Assembly (NCBI GenBank): GCA_039810245.1
Contig: JBDHWQ010000011.1
Span: 41,485 to 105,484, forward strand
Length of the DNA stretch: 64,000 bases
Reading direction: 5' to 3'
Origin: CALDSL01 sp039810245
Lineage (GTDB): Bacteria > Chloroflexota > Anaerolineae > Anaerolineales > Anaerolineaceae
In this document: positions 16,064 through 24,012 of the stretch, piece after piece
Layout: the number at the start of each line of letters is the position of its first letter
How positions within the stretch are numbered: position 1 is the first letter of the stretch
The notes under the pieces: model-generated
Database searches by the model: none
What the model was told of the DNA's origin: nothing
What the model saw: only the letters and a program-made list of their open reading frames with translations
Position numbers and translations under genes: made by a program

Positions 16064-17751
16064 GCGACGAAGCCACCTGGACGCAGCGCCGCGGCTCGGC
16101 GCGGCAGATGCTGCTGTTGTGGGCGCTGCCGCTGGTGTTCCTGCTGGTATTTTTCTTCACCCCGCTGGCGGCCATCTTCCGCGTGGCCTTCCAGGCCGAG
16201 AGCACGGGTGAGGCAGGAATTGCCGCGGCGGTAGGGCGCTCGCTGGGCTTCACCGTGTGGCAGGCGCTGCTCTCCATGCTTCTGACCATGCTGGCCGGTC
16301 TGCCCGCCGCGTACCTGTTCGCGCGCTATAGCTTCCCTGGCAAGCGTGTGCTGCGCGTGCTGACCACGCTGCCGTTCATTATGCCTACCGTGGTGGTGGC
16401 GGCGGCATTCAACGCGCTGCTCGGCCCGCGTGGGCTGGCAAACGTATTTCTGATGGACGCTTTTCACTTGCAAACGCCGCCCATCCGCCTGCTCAACACG
16501 CTGGGGGCCATCCTGCTGGCGCACGTGTTTTACAACACCACCGTGGTGATCCGCATGGTGGGCACGGCCTGGGCGCAGCTCGACCCGCGCCTGGGGCAGG
16601 CGGCGCGCGTGCTGGGGGCATCCCCGGCGCGCACGCTGCGCGAGGTGACCCTGCCGCTGCTGCTGCCATCCATCCTCTCGGCGGCGCTGCTGGTGTTCCT
16701 GTTTGATTTCACCAGCTTCGGCGTAATTTTGCTGCTGGGCGGGCCGCGTTACGCCACCCTGGAAGTGGATATCTACATCCAGGCGCTGCAAATGCTCAAC
16801 CTGCCGCTGGCCGGAGTGCTCTCGGCGGTGCAGCTGGCCTGCACGCTGCTGATCACCCTGGCGTACAGCCGGCTGGGCGGGCGCGAGGTGGTTCCGCTGG
16901 CCCCGCGGCTGCACGGCGAAGGTACCACGCGAGCAGTCACCGCGCGGCAGAAGCTGGTGGTGGCGCTGCTGACGGCCGGCATCTTCGTGCTGCTGGTCTC
17001 TCCGCTGGCGGCGCTGGCGCTGCGCTCCGTCACCCGGCTGGACGCAGAGCGCGGCCAGCGCGGCGCGGTGAACGGCGGGCTGACGCTGGATTACTACCGC
17101 GAGCTGTTCGTCAACCGGCGCGGGTCGCTGTTTTACGTGCCGCCAGCGGCCGCGGCGCGCAACTCGCTGCTTTACGCGGGCAGCACGGTGGTGCTCTCGC
17201 TGGGGATGGGCTTCCTGGCGGCCTACGCGCTGGCGCGACGCTCAAAGATCAACCGCGTGCTCGACCCGCTGCTGATGCTGCCGTTGGGAGCCTCGGCGGT
17301 GACGCTGGGGCTGGGTTATATCATTGTCTTTAACCGCCCGCCCCTCGACGTGCGCAGCTTCCCGGCACTGATTCCGATTGCGCATAGCCTGGTGGCGCTG
17401 CCATTCGTGGTGCGCACGCTGCAGCCCGCGCTGGCATCCATTCCGGTCAACCTGATCAACGCGGCAGCGGTGCTGGGGGCCAGCCCGCTGCGCGCCTGGC
17501 GCGAAGTGGAACTGCCCATCGTCGGCCGCGCGGCGGCGGTGGCGGCGATTTTCTCCTTCACCATCTCGCTGGGCGAATTTGGCGCTACGTCGTTCTTGGC
17601 GCGGCCGGAATACCCCACGCTGCCAATTGCCATCTTCCGCTTTCTCTCGCAGCCTGGCGCGCTGAATTATGGCCAGGCGCTGGCCATGGCTGCGCTGCTG
17701 ATGCTGGTGTGCGCCGCGGCCATCCTGGTGCTGGAAAAGGCGCAGGATTAG
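16060..17751 (+). CDS. thiP: Thiamine ABC transporter permease (fused double permease)
   Basis: The 563-residue membrane protein has about twelve transmembrane helices in two homologous halves. Each half carries the EAA loop that docks the ATPase: 'LGASPARTLREVTLPLLLPS' and 'LGASPLRAWREVELPIVGRA'. This fused arrangement is typical of ThiP and of ferric-iron permeases (FbpB). The start is chosen as GTG 16060, which makes a GTGA overlap with the preceding stop. An ATG at 16039 in the same frame would add seven residues. A CGGAG sequence lies upstream of the GTG. The neighbours ThiB and ThiQ support thiamine as substrate; iron is the main alternative from sequence alone. Confidence 0.88.
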   Translation: MSDEATWTQRRGSARQMLLLWALPLVFLLVFFFTPLAAIFRVAFQAESTGEAGIAAAVGRSLGFTVWQALLSMLLTMLAGLPAAYLFARYSFPGKRVLRVLTTLPFIMPTVVVAAAFNALLGPRGLANVFLMDAFHLQTPPIRLLNTLGAILLAHVFYNTTVVIRMVGTAWAQLDPRLGQAARVLGASPARTLREVTLPLLLPSILSAALLVFLFDFTSFGVILLLGGPRYATLEVDIYIQALQMLNLPLAGVLSAVQLACTLLITLAYSRLGGREVVPLAPRLHGEGTTRAVTARQKLVVALLTAGIFVLLVSPLAALALRSVTRLDAERGQRGAVNGGLTLDYYRELFVNRRGSLFYVPPAAAARNSLLYAGSTVVLSLGMGFLAAYALARRSKINRVLDPLLMLPLGASAVTLGLGYIIVFNRPPLDVRSFPALIPIAHSLVALPFVVRTLQPALASIPVNLINAAAVLGASPLRAWREVELPIVGRAAAVAAIFSFTISLGEFGATSFLARPEYPTLPIAIFRFLSQPGALNYGQALAMAALLMLVCAAAILVLEKAQD

Positions 17752-17775
17752 CCCGCGCCATGCGATAATACATCC

Positions 17776-18840
17776 ATGCTTGCCGTCCACGATATTTTCA
17801 AATCCTATGAGGGCGCTCCGCTGCTGCGCGGCATATCGTTCTCCGTTGAGCAAGGCCAGGTGGTGTGCCTGCTGGGGCGCTCGGGCAGCGGCAAGAGCAC
17901 ACTGCTGCGCATCATTGCCGGGCTGGAAACCGCCGAAAGCGGCACGGTTACCTGGGACGGGCAGCCGGTGGAAGGCGTGCCGGTGCACCGCCGCGGGTTT
18001 GGGCTGATGTTCCAGGATTACTCCCTGTTCCCGCACCGCTCTGTGGCCGAGAACGTAGCTTTTGGACTGCGCATGCAGAATCTACCACGCGCGGAGATTG
18101 ACGCGCGCGTGCGCGACGCCTTGGCGCTGGTCAATATGGCCGGCTTTGCCAACCGGCGCGTCACCGACCTCTCGGGCGGCGAGCAGCAACGCGTGGCGCT
18201 GGCGCGCGCGCTGGCCCCGCGCCCGCGCCTGTTGATGCTGGACGAGCCGCTGGGCGCGCTGGACCGCACGCTGCGCGAGCAGCTCATCGAGGAGCTGCGC
18301 CGCGTACTGCACCAGACCGGCATCCCGGCCATATACGTCACTCACGACCAGGAAGAGGCATTTGCATTCGGCGACCGGCTGGTGCTGCTGCGCGATGGGC
18401 TGGTGGAGCAGGCCGGCACGCCGGCCGAGGTCTACAACCGCCCCGCGTCGGCCTGGGTGGCGCGCTTCTTCGGCCAGTCGAACCTGCTGGATGGGCGGCT
18501 GGTGGCGCTCGACCCGCCGCGCGCCGAAACCGCACTGGGCATCTTTGAGAGCAGCTTGCCTGCCCCGCATCTGGCCCCTGGCGCGGCAGTGACGGTGCTG
18601 CTGCGGCCGTACGGCGCGCGCGCAGCGTGCGGGGATGATGCCGGGGGCGGCAATCGCATCAGCGGCGTGGTGGACGACGTGTTCTTCCGCGGTGACAACT
18701 TCCGCGTGCAGCTCCGGCCGGCCGGCGGCCCGGAACTGACCTTCTTGCTGGATGATGCCCTACCGCTGGGTCAGTCGGTGACGCTGTGCCTGCCGCCCGA
18801 CGCGGTGCTATTGCTGCATGAGGCAAATACCGATGGATGA
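17776..18840 (+). CDS. thiQ: Thiamine-type ABC transporter ATPase
   Basis: The 354-residue protein has Walker A 'GRSGSGKST' (about residues 36-44), Q-loop 'FQDYSLFPHRSV', signature 'LSGGEQQRVALARAL', Walker B 'LLMLDEPLGALD' and the switch histidine in 'YVTHDQEEAFAFGD'. The C-terminal 110 residues form a TOBE-like regulatory domain ('DDVFFRGDNFRVQL'), making it longer than enterobacterial ThiQ and closer to the FbpC/PotA group. It starts 24 bases after the permease stop. Its end overlaps the DUF402 start by eight bases (ATGGATGA). Confidence 0.88.
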   Translation: MLAVHDIFKSYEGAPLLRGISFSVEQGQVVCLLGRSGSGKSTLLRIIAGLETAESGTVTWDGQPVEGVPVHRRGFGLMFQDYSLFPHRSVAENVAFGLRMQNLPRAEIDARVRDALALVNMAGFANRRVTDLSGGEQQRVALARALAPRPRLLMLDEPLGALDRTLREQLIEELRRVLHQTGIPAIYVTHDQEEAFAFGDRLVLLRDGLVEQAGTPAEVYNRPASAWVARFFGQSNLLDGRLVALDPPRAETALGIFESSLPAPHLAPGAAVTVLLRPYGARAACGDDAGGGNRISGVVDDVFFRGDNFRVQLRPAGGPELTFLLDDALPLGQSVTLCLPPDAVLLLHEANTDG

Positions 18841-19318
18841 GATTACCGTGGTCAAGCTCAACCCGCAGGGCGTGGAAACCTGGCGCTACACCGGCAAGCT
18901 GTTGGCGCGGCGGCCGGGAGGGGTGCTGTTGGAGGCCCTGTTCAACCGCGATTATGGCGACCTGCACGGCATCAGCCTCAACCGCGGCGACCGTTTTGTG
19001 GAAGCCTACTACAGCGACCGCTGGTACAACATCTTCGAGATGCACGACGGGTTGGACGGGCCGGTGAAGGGCTGGTACTGTAACATCACCCTGCCGGCCG
19101 AGATCCGCGACGGTGAAGTGCGCTACACCGACCTGGCGCTGGATCTGCTGGTCTACCCGGATGGGCGCCAGCTGGTTCTGGATGAAGACGAGTTCGCCGC
19201 GCTGGACGTACCCGAGGACGTCTGCGCCGGGGCGTATCGCGGGTTGGAAGCGCTGCAGGCCGTGTTCCGCGATCACCCCGGCTACCGCGTGGCGGATGAT
19301 TTTCTACCCCCATTCTAG
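18833..19318 (+). CDS. DUF402 family protein (possible nucleoside tri/diphosphatase type)
   Basis: The 161-residue protein starts with ATG 18833 inside the end of thiQ. Central motifs are 'YYSDRWYNIFEMHDGLDGPVKGWYCNI', 'RYTDLALDLLVYPDG' and 'LVLDEDEF', the DUF402 core, a beta-barrel with conserved Asp/Glu/Trp residues. Characterised members hydrolyse nucleoside di- and triphosphates (Ntdp) or are fluoroacetyl-CoA thioesterase-like; a phosphatase role is family-based inference. Overlap with thiQ suggests shared translation, possibly acting on thiamine or nucleotide phosphates, though this is only a guess from position. A hairpin follows the gene. Confidence 0.82.
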   Translation: MDEITVVKLNPQGVETWRYTGKLLARRPGGVLLEALFNRDYGDLHGISLNRGDRFVEAYYSDRWYNIFEMHDGLDGPVKGWYCNITLPAEIRDGEVRYTDLALDLLVYPDGRQLVLDEDEFAALDVPEDVCAGAYRGLEALQAVFRDHPGYRVADDFLPPF

Positions 19319-19401
19319 ATGGTGCGGCCTGGTGGCCGCTATGGAAAAATGCAAAGCTGCCCGGAGCAGGCACTGCCCGGGCAGCCGGTTTGCGCTGCCA
19401 G

Positions 19402-19424
19402 CACACAGCCGCGCGGGCTGTGTG
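19402..19424 (+). terminator. Terminator-like hairpin between convergent genes
   Basis: CACACAGCC, a five-base loop, and GGCTGTGTG form a perfect nine-base stem followed by GTGTTT. It sits between the DUF402 stop (19318) and the end of the minus-strand gene at 19446 and could serve either strand. Confidence 0.5.
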
Positions 19425-19445
19425 GTGTTTCACCCGTGAGATGGT

Positions 19446-19718
19446 TTAGCGGATGAGCTGGTTGAGGTTGAAGGTGTTGATGAGCCAGTCGCCGCCGACC
19501 TGGTACATAAATACGGTGAACGCGGCGCAGCAGCAGCACAGCACCAGCAAGACGATCAGGGTGATCAGCCACCAGTTGGTTTTGCGGGGAGCGGGCGCGC
19601 TGGATGGCGCGTCAAACACGCCTACCGGGGGTGGCGGTACGTTGGATGTGGGCGGCGGAAAGGGTGTAGGGGTATTTTCTGGCGGAAGCGGATCTTGAGG
19701 TGGGAATACGTCAGCCAT
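19446..19718 (-). CDS. Small proline-rich single-pass membrane protein
   Basis: The 90-residue protein has a Pro/Thr/Ser-rich N-terminal half (residues 5-45, including 'PPPPTSNVPPPPVG'-like runs), then 'KTNWWLITLIVLLVLCCCCAAFTVFMY' as one transmembrane helix with four adjacent cysteines, and a short tail 'GGDWLINTFNLNQLIR'. GGAGAA precedes the ATG. The helix is preceded by positive charges, so the proline-rich part is probably cytoplasmic. I do not recognise the family. Tail-anchored proteins of this shape are common in Chloroflexota. The cysteine run could be lipidated. Confidence 0.65.
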   Translation of the reverse strand: MADVFPPQDPLPPENTPTPFPPPTSNVPPPPVGVFDAPSSAPAPRKTNWWLITLIVLLVLCCCCAAFTVFMYQVGGDWLINTFNLNQLIR

Positions 19719-19810
19719 GGGTTCTCCACTGGGGGTAAATCTCAGGATGGATTGCTATTTGTATTATACGCCGGAACGCAAAACGCAAGCCCGCCGGCCG
19801 GTTCTGGATT

Positions 19811-20374
19811 TTATTCGCGCGATGTAGAAGCGCGCCGCACCAGCCACCATAGGATGAACACCGCGATCAGAATGAGCAGCACGCCGGCAATGACCGGGAC
19901 CATCACAGCGAGGATTGACATCACCGTGGCGGTGAAATCCTCGGCGGCGCTGACCACGGCGTTGCCCGTGCCGAGCGTGGTGGCGGTCACTACCGGGCGG
20001 GCGGTGGCCTTGACGGCGTGCACGCCGCCCGCCACCAGCAGGCCCAGCGCCAGCGATAGCACCGGGTTCACATCCGTGACAACATGCGCGCTGGCGGCAA
20101 ACAGGATCGCCCCGGCGGTGGGGCGCACAAAAGTCTGGATGGCGTCATTGACCGTGTCGACGGCCGGGATTTTATCGGCGAAGAACTCGATGATCGACAG
20201 CACGATCAACAGGCCGATGATCCACCAACTGGTCATCACATCCCACGGCGGGCTAAGCTTCATCACGTCCGGCGCGAAGCGGCCCACCAGCGATACCACC
20301 AGCAGGGGAATGTAGGCGTTTAGCCCGGCGCTGGCCGAAAGCCCAAAGGCGGAAAAAATATTGAACAGGTCCAT
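19811..20374 (-). CDS. DUF4126 membrane protein
   Basis: The 187-residue protein has about five hydrophobic helices and the DUF4126 opening 'LFNIFSAFGLSASAGLNAYIPLL', followed by 'FADKIPAVDTVNDAIQTFVRPTAGAIL' and 'GVHAVKATARPVVTATTLGTGN'. Glycine and polar residues in the helices suggest a channel or transporter-like fold, but no function is established for the family. GAGGA precedes the ATG. It lies 21 bases after the DUF2085 gene on the same strand and is probably its operon partner. Confidence 0.85.
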   Translation of the reverse strand: MDLFNIFSAFGLSASAGLNAYIPLLVVSLVGRFAPDVMKLSPPWDVMTSWWIIGLLIVLSIIEFFADKIPAVDTVNDAIQTFVRPTAGAILFAASAHVVTDVNPVLSLALGLLVAGGVHAVKATARPVVTATTLGTGNAVVSAAEDFTATVMSILAVMVPVIAGVLLILIAVFILWWLVRRASTSRE

Positions 20375-20395
20375 CGGGCGCTTCCTCTTAATTCA

Positions 20396-21214
20396 TCAAC
20401 TGATGGGCAGGTTAAATCCCTGCCAGGTTCCGGTCAGCAGAAAACGCAGCGCGTCCATTGCGCCAATCTGCAGCAGCGCGGTGGTCAGCCCGGCCAGCAG
20501 CAGCGGCCACGCGGAGCGCAGCGCTGCGAAGCGGTTTTCCTGGCGAGTGAGCATGGCCCACAGTACGGCATATACCAGGCCGAGGATGACCAGCACGGTG
20601 GCGCTGCTGAGCAGCGCCAGCGGATAGAGCAGCAGGGGGTTCTCGGTGAGCAGCGCGGCGGCCATCAGCAAACCCGCTAATATATAGACGACAAGAGCCC
20701 CCCAGGAATTCAGTGCCGGGCGCGGATCCACCCGGTCCAGCAGCGATTGGTTGACCACCGGAACCAGCACCGCGGCGATCCCCAGGCCAATGCCCGTGCC
20801 GGTGAGCAGCCGCAGCCAGTTGTGGGGTTCGTAAAGCGAGAACGCGCCGGGAAAGAAATGCAGGTAGGAATTGACGCCATCGATGCCGAAGGCCAGCACG
20901 AACAGCCCCAGTACCGCCAGGATCCTGCGCGGCGGCATGCCCGCGCGGCGCGGGAAGCGCAGGTGATAGAGAAAGCCGGCCAGTGCGCCCAGGTACATAC
21001 CCGAACAGCGCGCGCACAGCGGCATGGCGCGGTCACCCAGCGCGAACGAGCGCAGCGGGATGCGATGGCACACCGCGTAGCCCACTGCGTCGGCTTTGCC
21101 CAGCAGGCCGGGCGGCGTAAGCCAGAACCAGGTGACGAAGACGATCAGCGCCAGGAGTACCAGCGCCATTTTGAGCGCGCGGCTCCAGGCGGGGGATTGC
21201 AGGGCAAGCTTCAT
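20396..21214 (-). CDS. DUF2085 membrane protein
   Basis: The 272-residue protein, counted from ATG 21214, has about seven transmembrane helices. It carries the DUF2085 signature 'VCHRIPLRSFALGDRAMPLCARCSGMYLG' with three cysteines and a histidine that may bind metal or form disulfides. An upstream ATG at 21295 in the same frame would add 27 residues that look untranslated, so the shorter form is preferred. No strong ribosome site is visible at either. It is transcribed ahead of the DUF4126 gene and diverges from the lipoprotein gene at 21307. Function unknown. Confidence 0.82.
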   Translation of the reverse strand: MKLALQSPAWSRALKMALVLLALIVFVTWFWLTPPGLLGKADAVGYAVCHRIPLRSFALGDRAMPLCARCSGMYLGALAGFLYHLRFPRRAGMPPRRILAVLGLFVLAFGIDGVNSYLHFFPGAFSLYEPHNWLRLLTGTGIGLGIAAVLVPVVNQSLLDRVDPRPALNSWGALVVYILAGLLMAAALLTENPLLLYPLALLSSATVLVILGLVYAVLWAMLTRQENRFAALRSAWPLLLAGLTTALLQIGAMDALRFLLTGTWQGFNLPIS

Positions 21215-21306
21215 GGTGGTTTTGATTATAGGTGCATCACCCGGGTGGCGCAAGGTCATTGGCAAAGCGGCGCACATGGGGTAAGATGGGCGCAAGGATC
21301 CCCGCC

Positions 21307-22509
21307 ATGCCGCGAAAACCTCTCTTTTCCCTGATGCTGTGCCTGGCGCTGCTGGCCGGCTGCGCGCCCGTGCCTGCCACGATGGCCCCCGTCCCGGCCA
21401 CTATTACGCCAGAGCGCAGCAAAGTGGCCACCAGCACGGCCCGACCCGCGGCCACGATCGCCCCCAGCGCAACGCCCACTCCGTACCCCACGCTGACCCC
21501 CAGCTACCCGCCTGAAGGCTATGGCCCTGGCCCGGTTCCGGCGGGCATCAACCCGCTGACAGGTCTGGAAGCTGACCCGGCGCAGCTGGCGCGCCGCCCG
21601 CTATTGATTAAGGTGGAGAACCTGCCGCGCAACCATCGCCCGCAGTTTGGCCTCAACCGCGCGGATCTGGTGTACGAGTATTACACCGAAGAAGGATCCA
21701 CGCGCTTCGCGGCGCTGTTCTACGGGCAGGATTCGCCCCAGGTAGCGCCCATCCGCTCGGCGCGCTGGTTTGATATGAACCTGGTGCGCATGTATAAAGC
21801 TGTGCTGGTATTTGGCGGAGCCTACGAGCGCCTGTGGGATGCCCTGGTGCGCGCCGATTTTGGCAAGCGCCTGGTGGTGGAAGGCGCGGGCTCATGCCCG
21901 GCGCTGTGCCGTTACGATCCCAATGGTGATAACCTGTTGAGCGCCGACACGGCCGCGATGAGCGCCTACCTGCAGCAGCGCAATATCGATAACAGCCCAC
22001 AGGACCTGCGCGGTATGTTCTTCCTGGCGAAAGCGCCGGACGGCGGCCAGCCCGCGGCGCAGCTTTACGCGCGGTTTTCCGGCGCCATCTACAACCGCTG
22101 GGATTATGACGCGGATGCCGGTATCTACCTGCGCTTTTCGGAAACGCAGGACGACATCAACCGCACGAATGAGGTCTATGCCCCGCTCACCGACCGGGTG
22201 GACGGCGCGCAGGTTTCGGCTGCCAATGTGGTGGTGATCCTGGCGCAGTATTTCCATCCCGACCCCAACGCGGGCAGCGAGGTTGTGGACGTGGACCTGA
22301 ATGGCAGCGGCCCGGCGTACCTGTTTCGCGACGGGCAGGTGTATGCAGTGCAGTGGCAGCGCGCCGCTGCCGATTCAACCCTGGCGCTGGTGAGCGCAAA
22401 TGGCAAGCCCGTGGCCTTCAAGCCGGGGCGAACCTGGTTTGAGGTGCTGGGGCGCAGCAGCCGCGTCGCACCGGGCGAGGCGTGGCGCTTCGAGCACGTG
22501 TTCCCGTAG
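21307..22509 (+). CDS. DUF3048 lipoprotein (YerB-like)
   Basis: The 400-residue protein, counted from ATG 21307, has the lipoprotein signal 'MLCLALLAGC' and a Pro/Thr linker (residues about 25-75). It is then DUF3048: 'INPLTGLEADPAQLARRPLLIKVENLP', 'RPQFGLNRADLVYEYYTEEGSTRFAALFY' and 'VAPIRSARWFDM', with the C-terminal half around 'FKPGRTWFEVLG'. YerB of Bacillus is a surface lipoprotein of unknown function. Upstream in-frame ATGs (21232, 21283) lack a signal peptide and would overlap the divergent promoter region. Likely located on the outer face of the cytoplasmic membrane. Confidence 0.9.
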   Translation: MPRKPLFSLMLCLALLAGCAPVPATMAPVPATITPERSKVATSTARPAATIAPSATPTPYPTLTPSYPPEGYGPGPVPAGINPLTGLEADPAQLARRPLLIKVENLPRNHRPQFGLNRADLVYEYYTEEGSTRFAALFYGQDSPQVAPIRSARWFDMNLVRMYKAVLVFGGAYERLWDALVRADFGKRLVVEGAGSCPALCRYDPNGDNLLSADTAAMSAYLQQRNIDNSPQDLRGMFFLAKAPDGGQPAAQLYARFSGAIYNRWDYDADAGIYLRFSETQDDINRTNEVYAPLTDRVDGAQVSAANVVVILAQYFHPDPNAGSEVVDVDLNGSGPAYLFRDGQVYAVQWQRAAADSTLALVSANGKPVAFKPGRTWFEVLGRSSRVAPGEAWRFEHVFP

Positions 22510-22544
22510 GCGAATACTGGCCTGGAAATGTCCGATATTGACGC

Positions 22545-22573
22545 TTGACAATGGTTTTCGTTAATGGGATACT
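22545..22573 (+). promoter_or_regulatory. Orphan sigma-70-like promoter
   Basis: A perfect TTGACA (22545-22550), 17-base spacer and GATACT (22568-22573) lie after the DUF3048 gene. The predicted start near 22580 precedes three hairpins and a short ORF; no annotated plus-strand gene follows. Confidence 0.6.
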
Positions 22574-22579
22574 CAAATC

Positions 22580-22746
22580 GCGGTGGGGGCAAGCGCCGCC
22601 TGACAAAGCCATACTAAACAGAGGAGGTGGTGTCTACAATGGACAGTTCTAGTAGTATTGTCACCGCTGCGGCATCCCTCCTCGGTCTCCGATAACGGAT
22701 GCCGCAGCAAACAGCTTGAAGGAAAAGCCGCCCGCGAGGGCGGCTT
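22580..22746 (+). ncRNA. Putative structured small transcript with three hairpins
   Basis: Downstream of the orphan promoter three inverted repeats occur: 22580-22585 with 22594-22599 (six pairs, one GU); 22666-22677 with 22697-22708 (perfect twelve-base stem, GCTGCGGCATCC and its complement); and 22725-22733 with 22738-22746 (perfect nine-base stem with GCGA tetraloop). The middle hairpin overlaps the end of an 18-codon ORF. The last hairpin lacks a T run, so it is an imperfect terminator. The next gene is on the opposite strand. It could be a leader for nothing, a small mRNA, or a dual-function RNA. Confidence 0.4.
22639..22695 (+). CDS. 18-residue small ORF with strong ribosome-binding site
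   Basis: ATG 22639 is preceded by AGAGGAGGTGGTG, a near-perfect Shine-Dalgarno, with about ten bases of spacing. The peptide is MDSSSSIVTAAASLLGLR and then stop. It is too short for ordinary gene calling. The serine run followed by a small-residue amphipathic stretch is unlike a classical attenuator peptide, which would have runs of one regulatory amino acid, though four serines are adjacent. Codons 10-13 and the stop region lie within a long hairpin. No homologue is known to me. Confidence 0.5.
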   Translation: MDSSSSIVTAAASLLGLR

Positions 22747-22832
22747 GACCGTTTAAAGCCGGGTGATTGCGCGCCCTTCGACAGGCTCAGGGCGCTTGCC
22801 CCGAATTTCCTAACACCACCGCGCCGGATGAT

Positions 22833-23918
22833 TTATTCATCGCCAAACGCGATGCCCATTTCGCGCGCGGTCTGCACCGTGTCGCCGTGCACATCCACGC
22901 GCTTGGGCACGGCCAGGGCTTCCTCAAACGGCACGTCGACCAGCAGGCTGCCGCGCAGCGCCACCATGCGCCCAAAAGTGCCCTGCACCGCCAGCCGCAG
23001 CGCCGCAGCGCCATAGCGCGTGGCCAACCAGCGGTCGAAGGCGGTGGGGCTGCCGCCGCGCTGCAGGTGGCCCAGCACCGTCACGCGCGATTCGACGCCG
23101 CAGTTTTGCGCGATCGACGCGCTGACCCGCTCGGCGATGCCGCCCAGGCGCGGCGCGTACATCACATCCCCGGCGCGGGCGTAGACCTGTTCTTCACCCA
23201 GCGGCCGCGCGCCTTCCGAAACCGCCAGGATGCTGAACTTTTGCCCCTGGCGCACGCGCTCGCTCACCTTGCGGCACACGGCTTCATAGTGGAATGGGAT
23301 TTCCGGGATTAAGATTACATCCGCGCCGCCTGCCAGCCCGGCGTGCAGGGTGATAAAACCCGCGTCGCGGCCCATCAGCTCCAGGAGCATAGCGCGGTGG
23401 TGCGCCTCGGCGGTGGAGTGCAGCCGGTCAAGGGCTTCCATGGCAAAATTGAGCGCGGTGTCGAAGCCAAAGGTGAAATCGGTTCCGCCGATGTCATTGT
23501 CAATCGTCTTGGGCACGCCGATGACCGGTACGCCCATCTGGTACAGCTTATTGGCAATATGCAGTGTGCCATCCCCGCCCACTACGATCAACCCGTCAAA
23601 CTGGCGCGCGTGGATGCGCTCAAGGATCAGACTGGAAACATCTTCGACCACGAGTTGGCCGTCGCGCTCAACTTTACGCGCAAAGGGATTGCCGCGGTTA
23701 GCCGTGCCCAAAATCGTGCCGCCGCGCGGCAGGATGCCGCGCACGTCGGCCAGCCCCAGCGGGAAGATGCCATCATCGGCCAGAAAGCCGTCAAAGCCAT
23801 CCTTGATGCCCCACAGCTCGCACCCGTATTCGCGAATGCCCGCCATCACCGCCGCGCGGATCACCGCGTTGAGGCCGGGCGCATCGCCGCCGCCGGTGAG
23901 AATGCCAAACCGTTTCAT
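22833..23918 (-). CDS. pfkA: 6-phosphofructokinase
   Basis: The 361-residue cytoplasmic glycolytic enzyme phosphorylates fructose 6-phosphate to the 1,6-bisphosphate. Motifs: 'ILTGGGDAPGLNAVIRA' (nucleotide loop), 'GGDGTLHIANKL', 'GVPKTIDNDIGGTDFTFGFDTA' (catalytic Asp) and 'ELMGRDAGFITLHAGLAGGAD'. The glycine in GGDGT, rather than the aspartate of GGDDT in pyrophosphate enzymes, points to ATP as donor. The length and the 'PKTIDND' wording fit the mixed-donor clade, so pyrophosphate use cannot be excluded. AAAGGAGAG precedes the ATG. It is convergent with the orphan transcript region at 22.6 kb and has no operon partner. Confidence 0.95.
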   Translation of the reverse strand: MKRFGILTGGGDAPGLNAVIRAAVMAGIREYGCELWGIKDGFDGFLADDGIFPLGLADVRGILPRGGTILGTANRGNPFARKVERDGQLVVEDVSSLILERIHARQFDGLIVVGGDGTLHIANKLYQMGVPVIGVPKTIDNDIGGTDFTFGFDTALNFAMEALDRLHSTAEAHHRAMLLELMGRDAGFITLHAGLAGGADVILIPEIPFHYEAVCRKVSERVRQGQKFSILAVSEGARPLGEEQVYARAGDVMYAPRLGGIAERVSASIAQNCGVESRVTVLGHLQRGGSPTAFDRWLATRYGAAALRLAVQGTFGRMVALRGSLLVDVPFEEALAVPKRVDVHGDTVQTAREMGIAFGDE

Positions 23919-24012
23919 GCGCTCTCCTTTACCAAAATCAAAGCCGCCAGGTTCATTTTAGCAAAATGCCCGGCGGGGATTGGAAAGAAACGGTCTTCGA
24001 TTGTGGCGCGGC

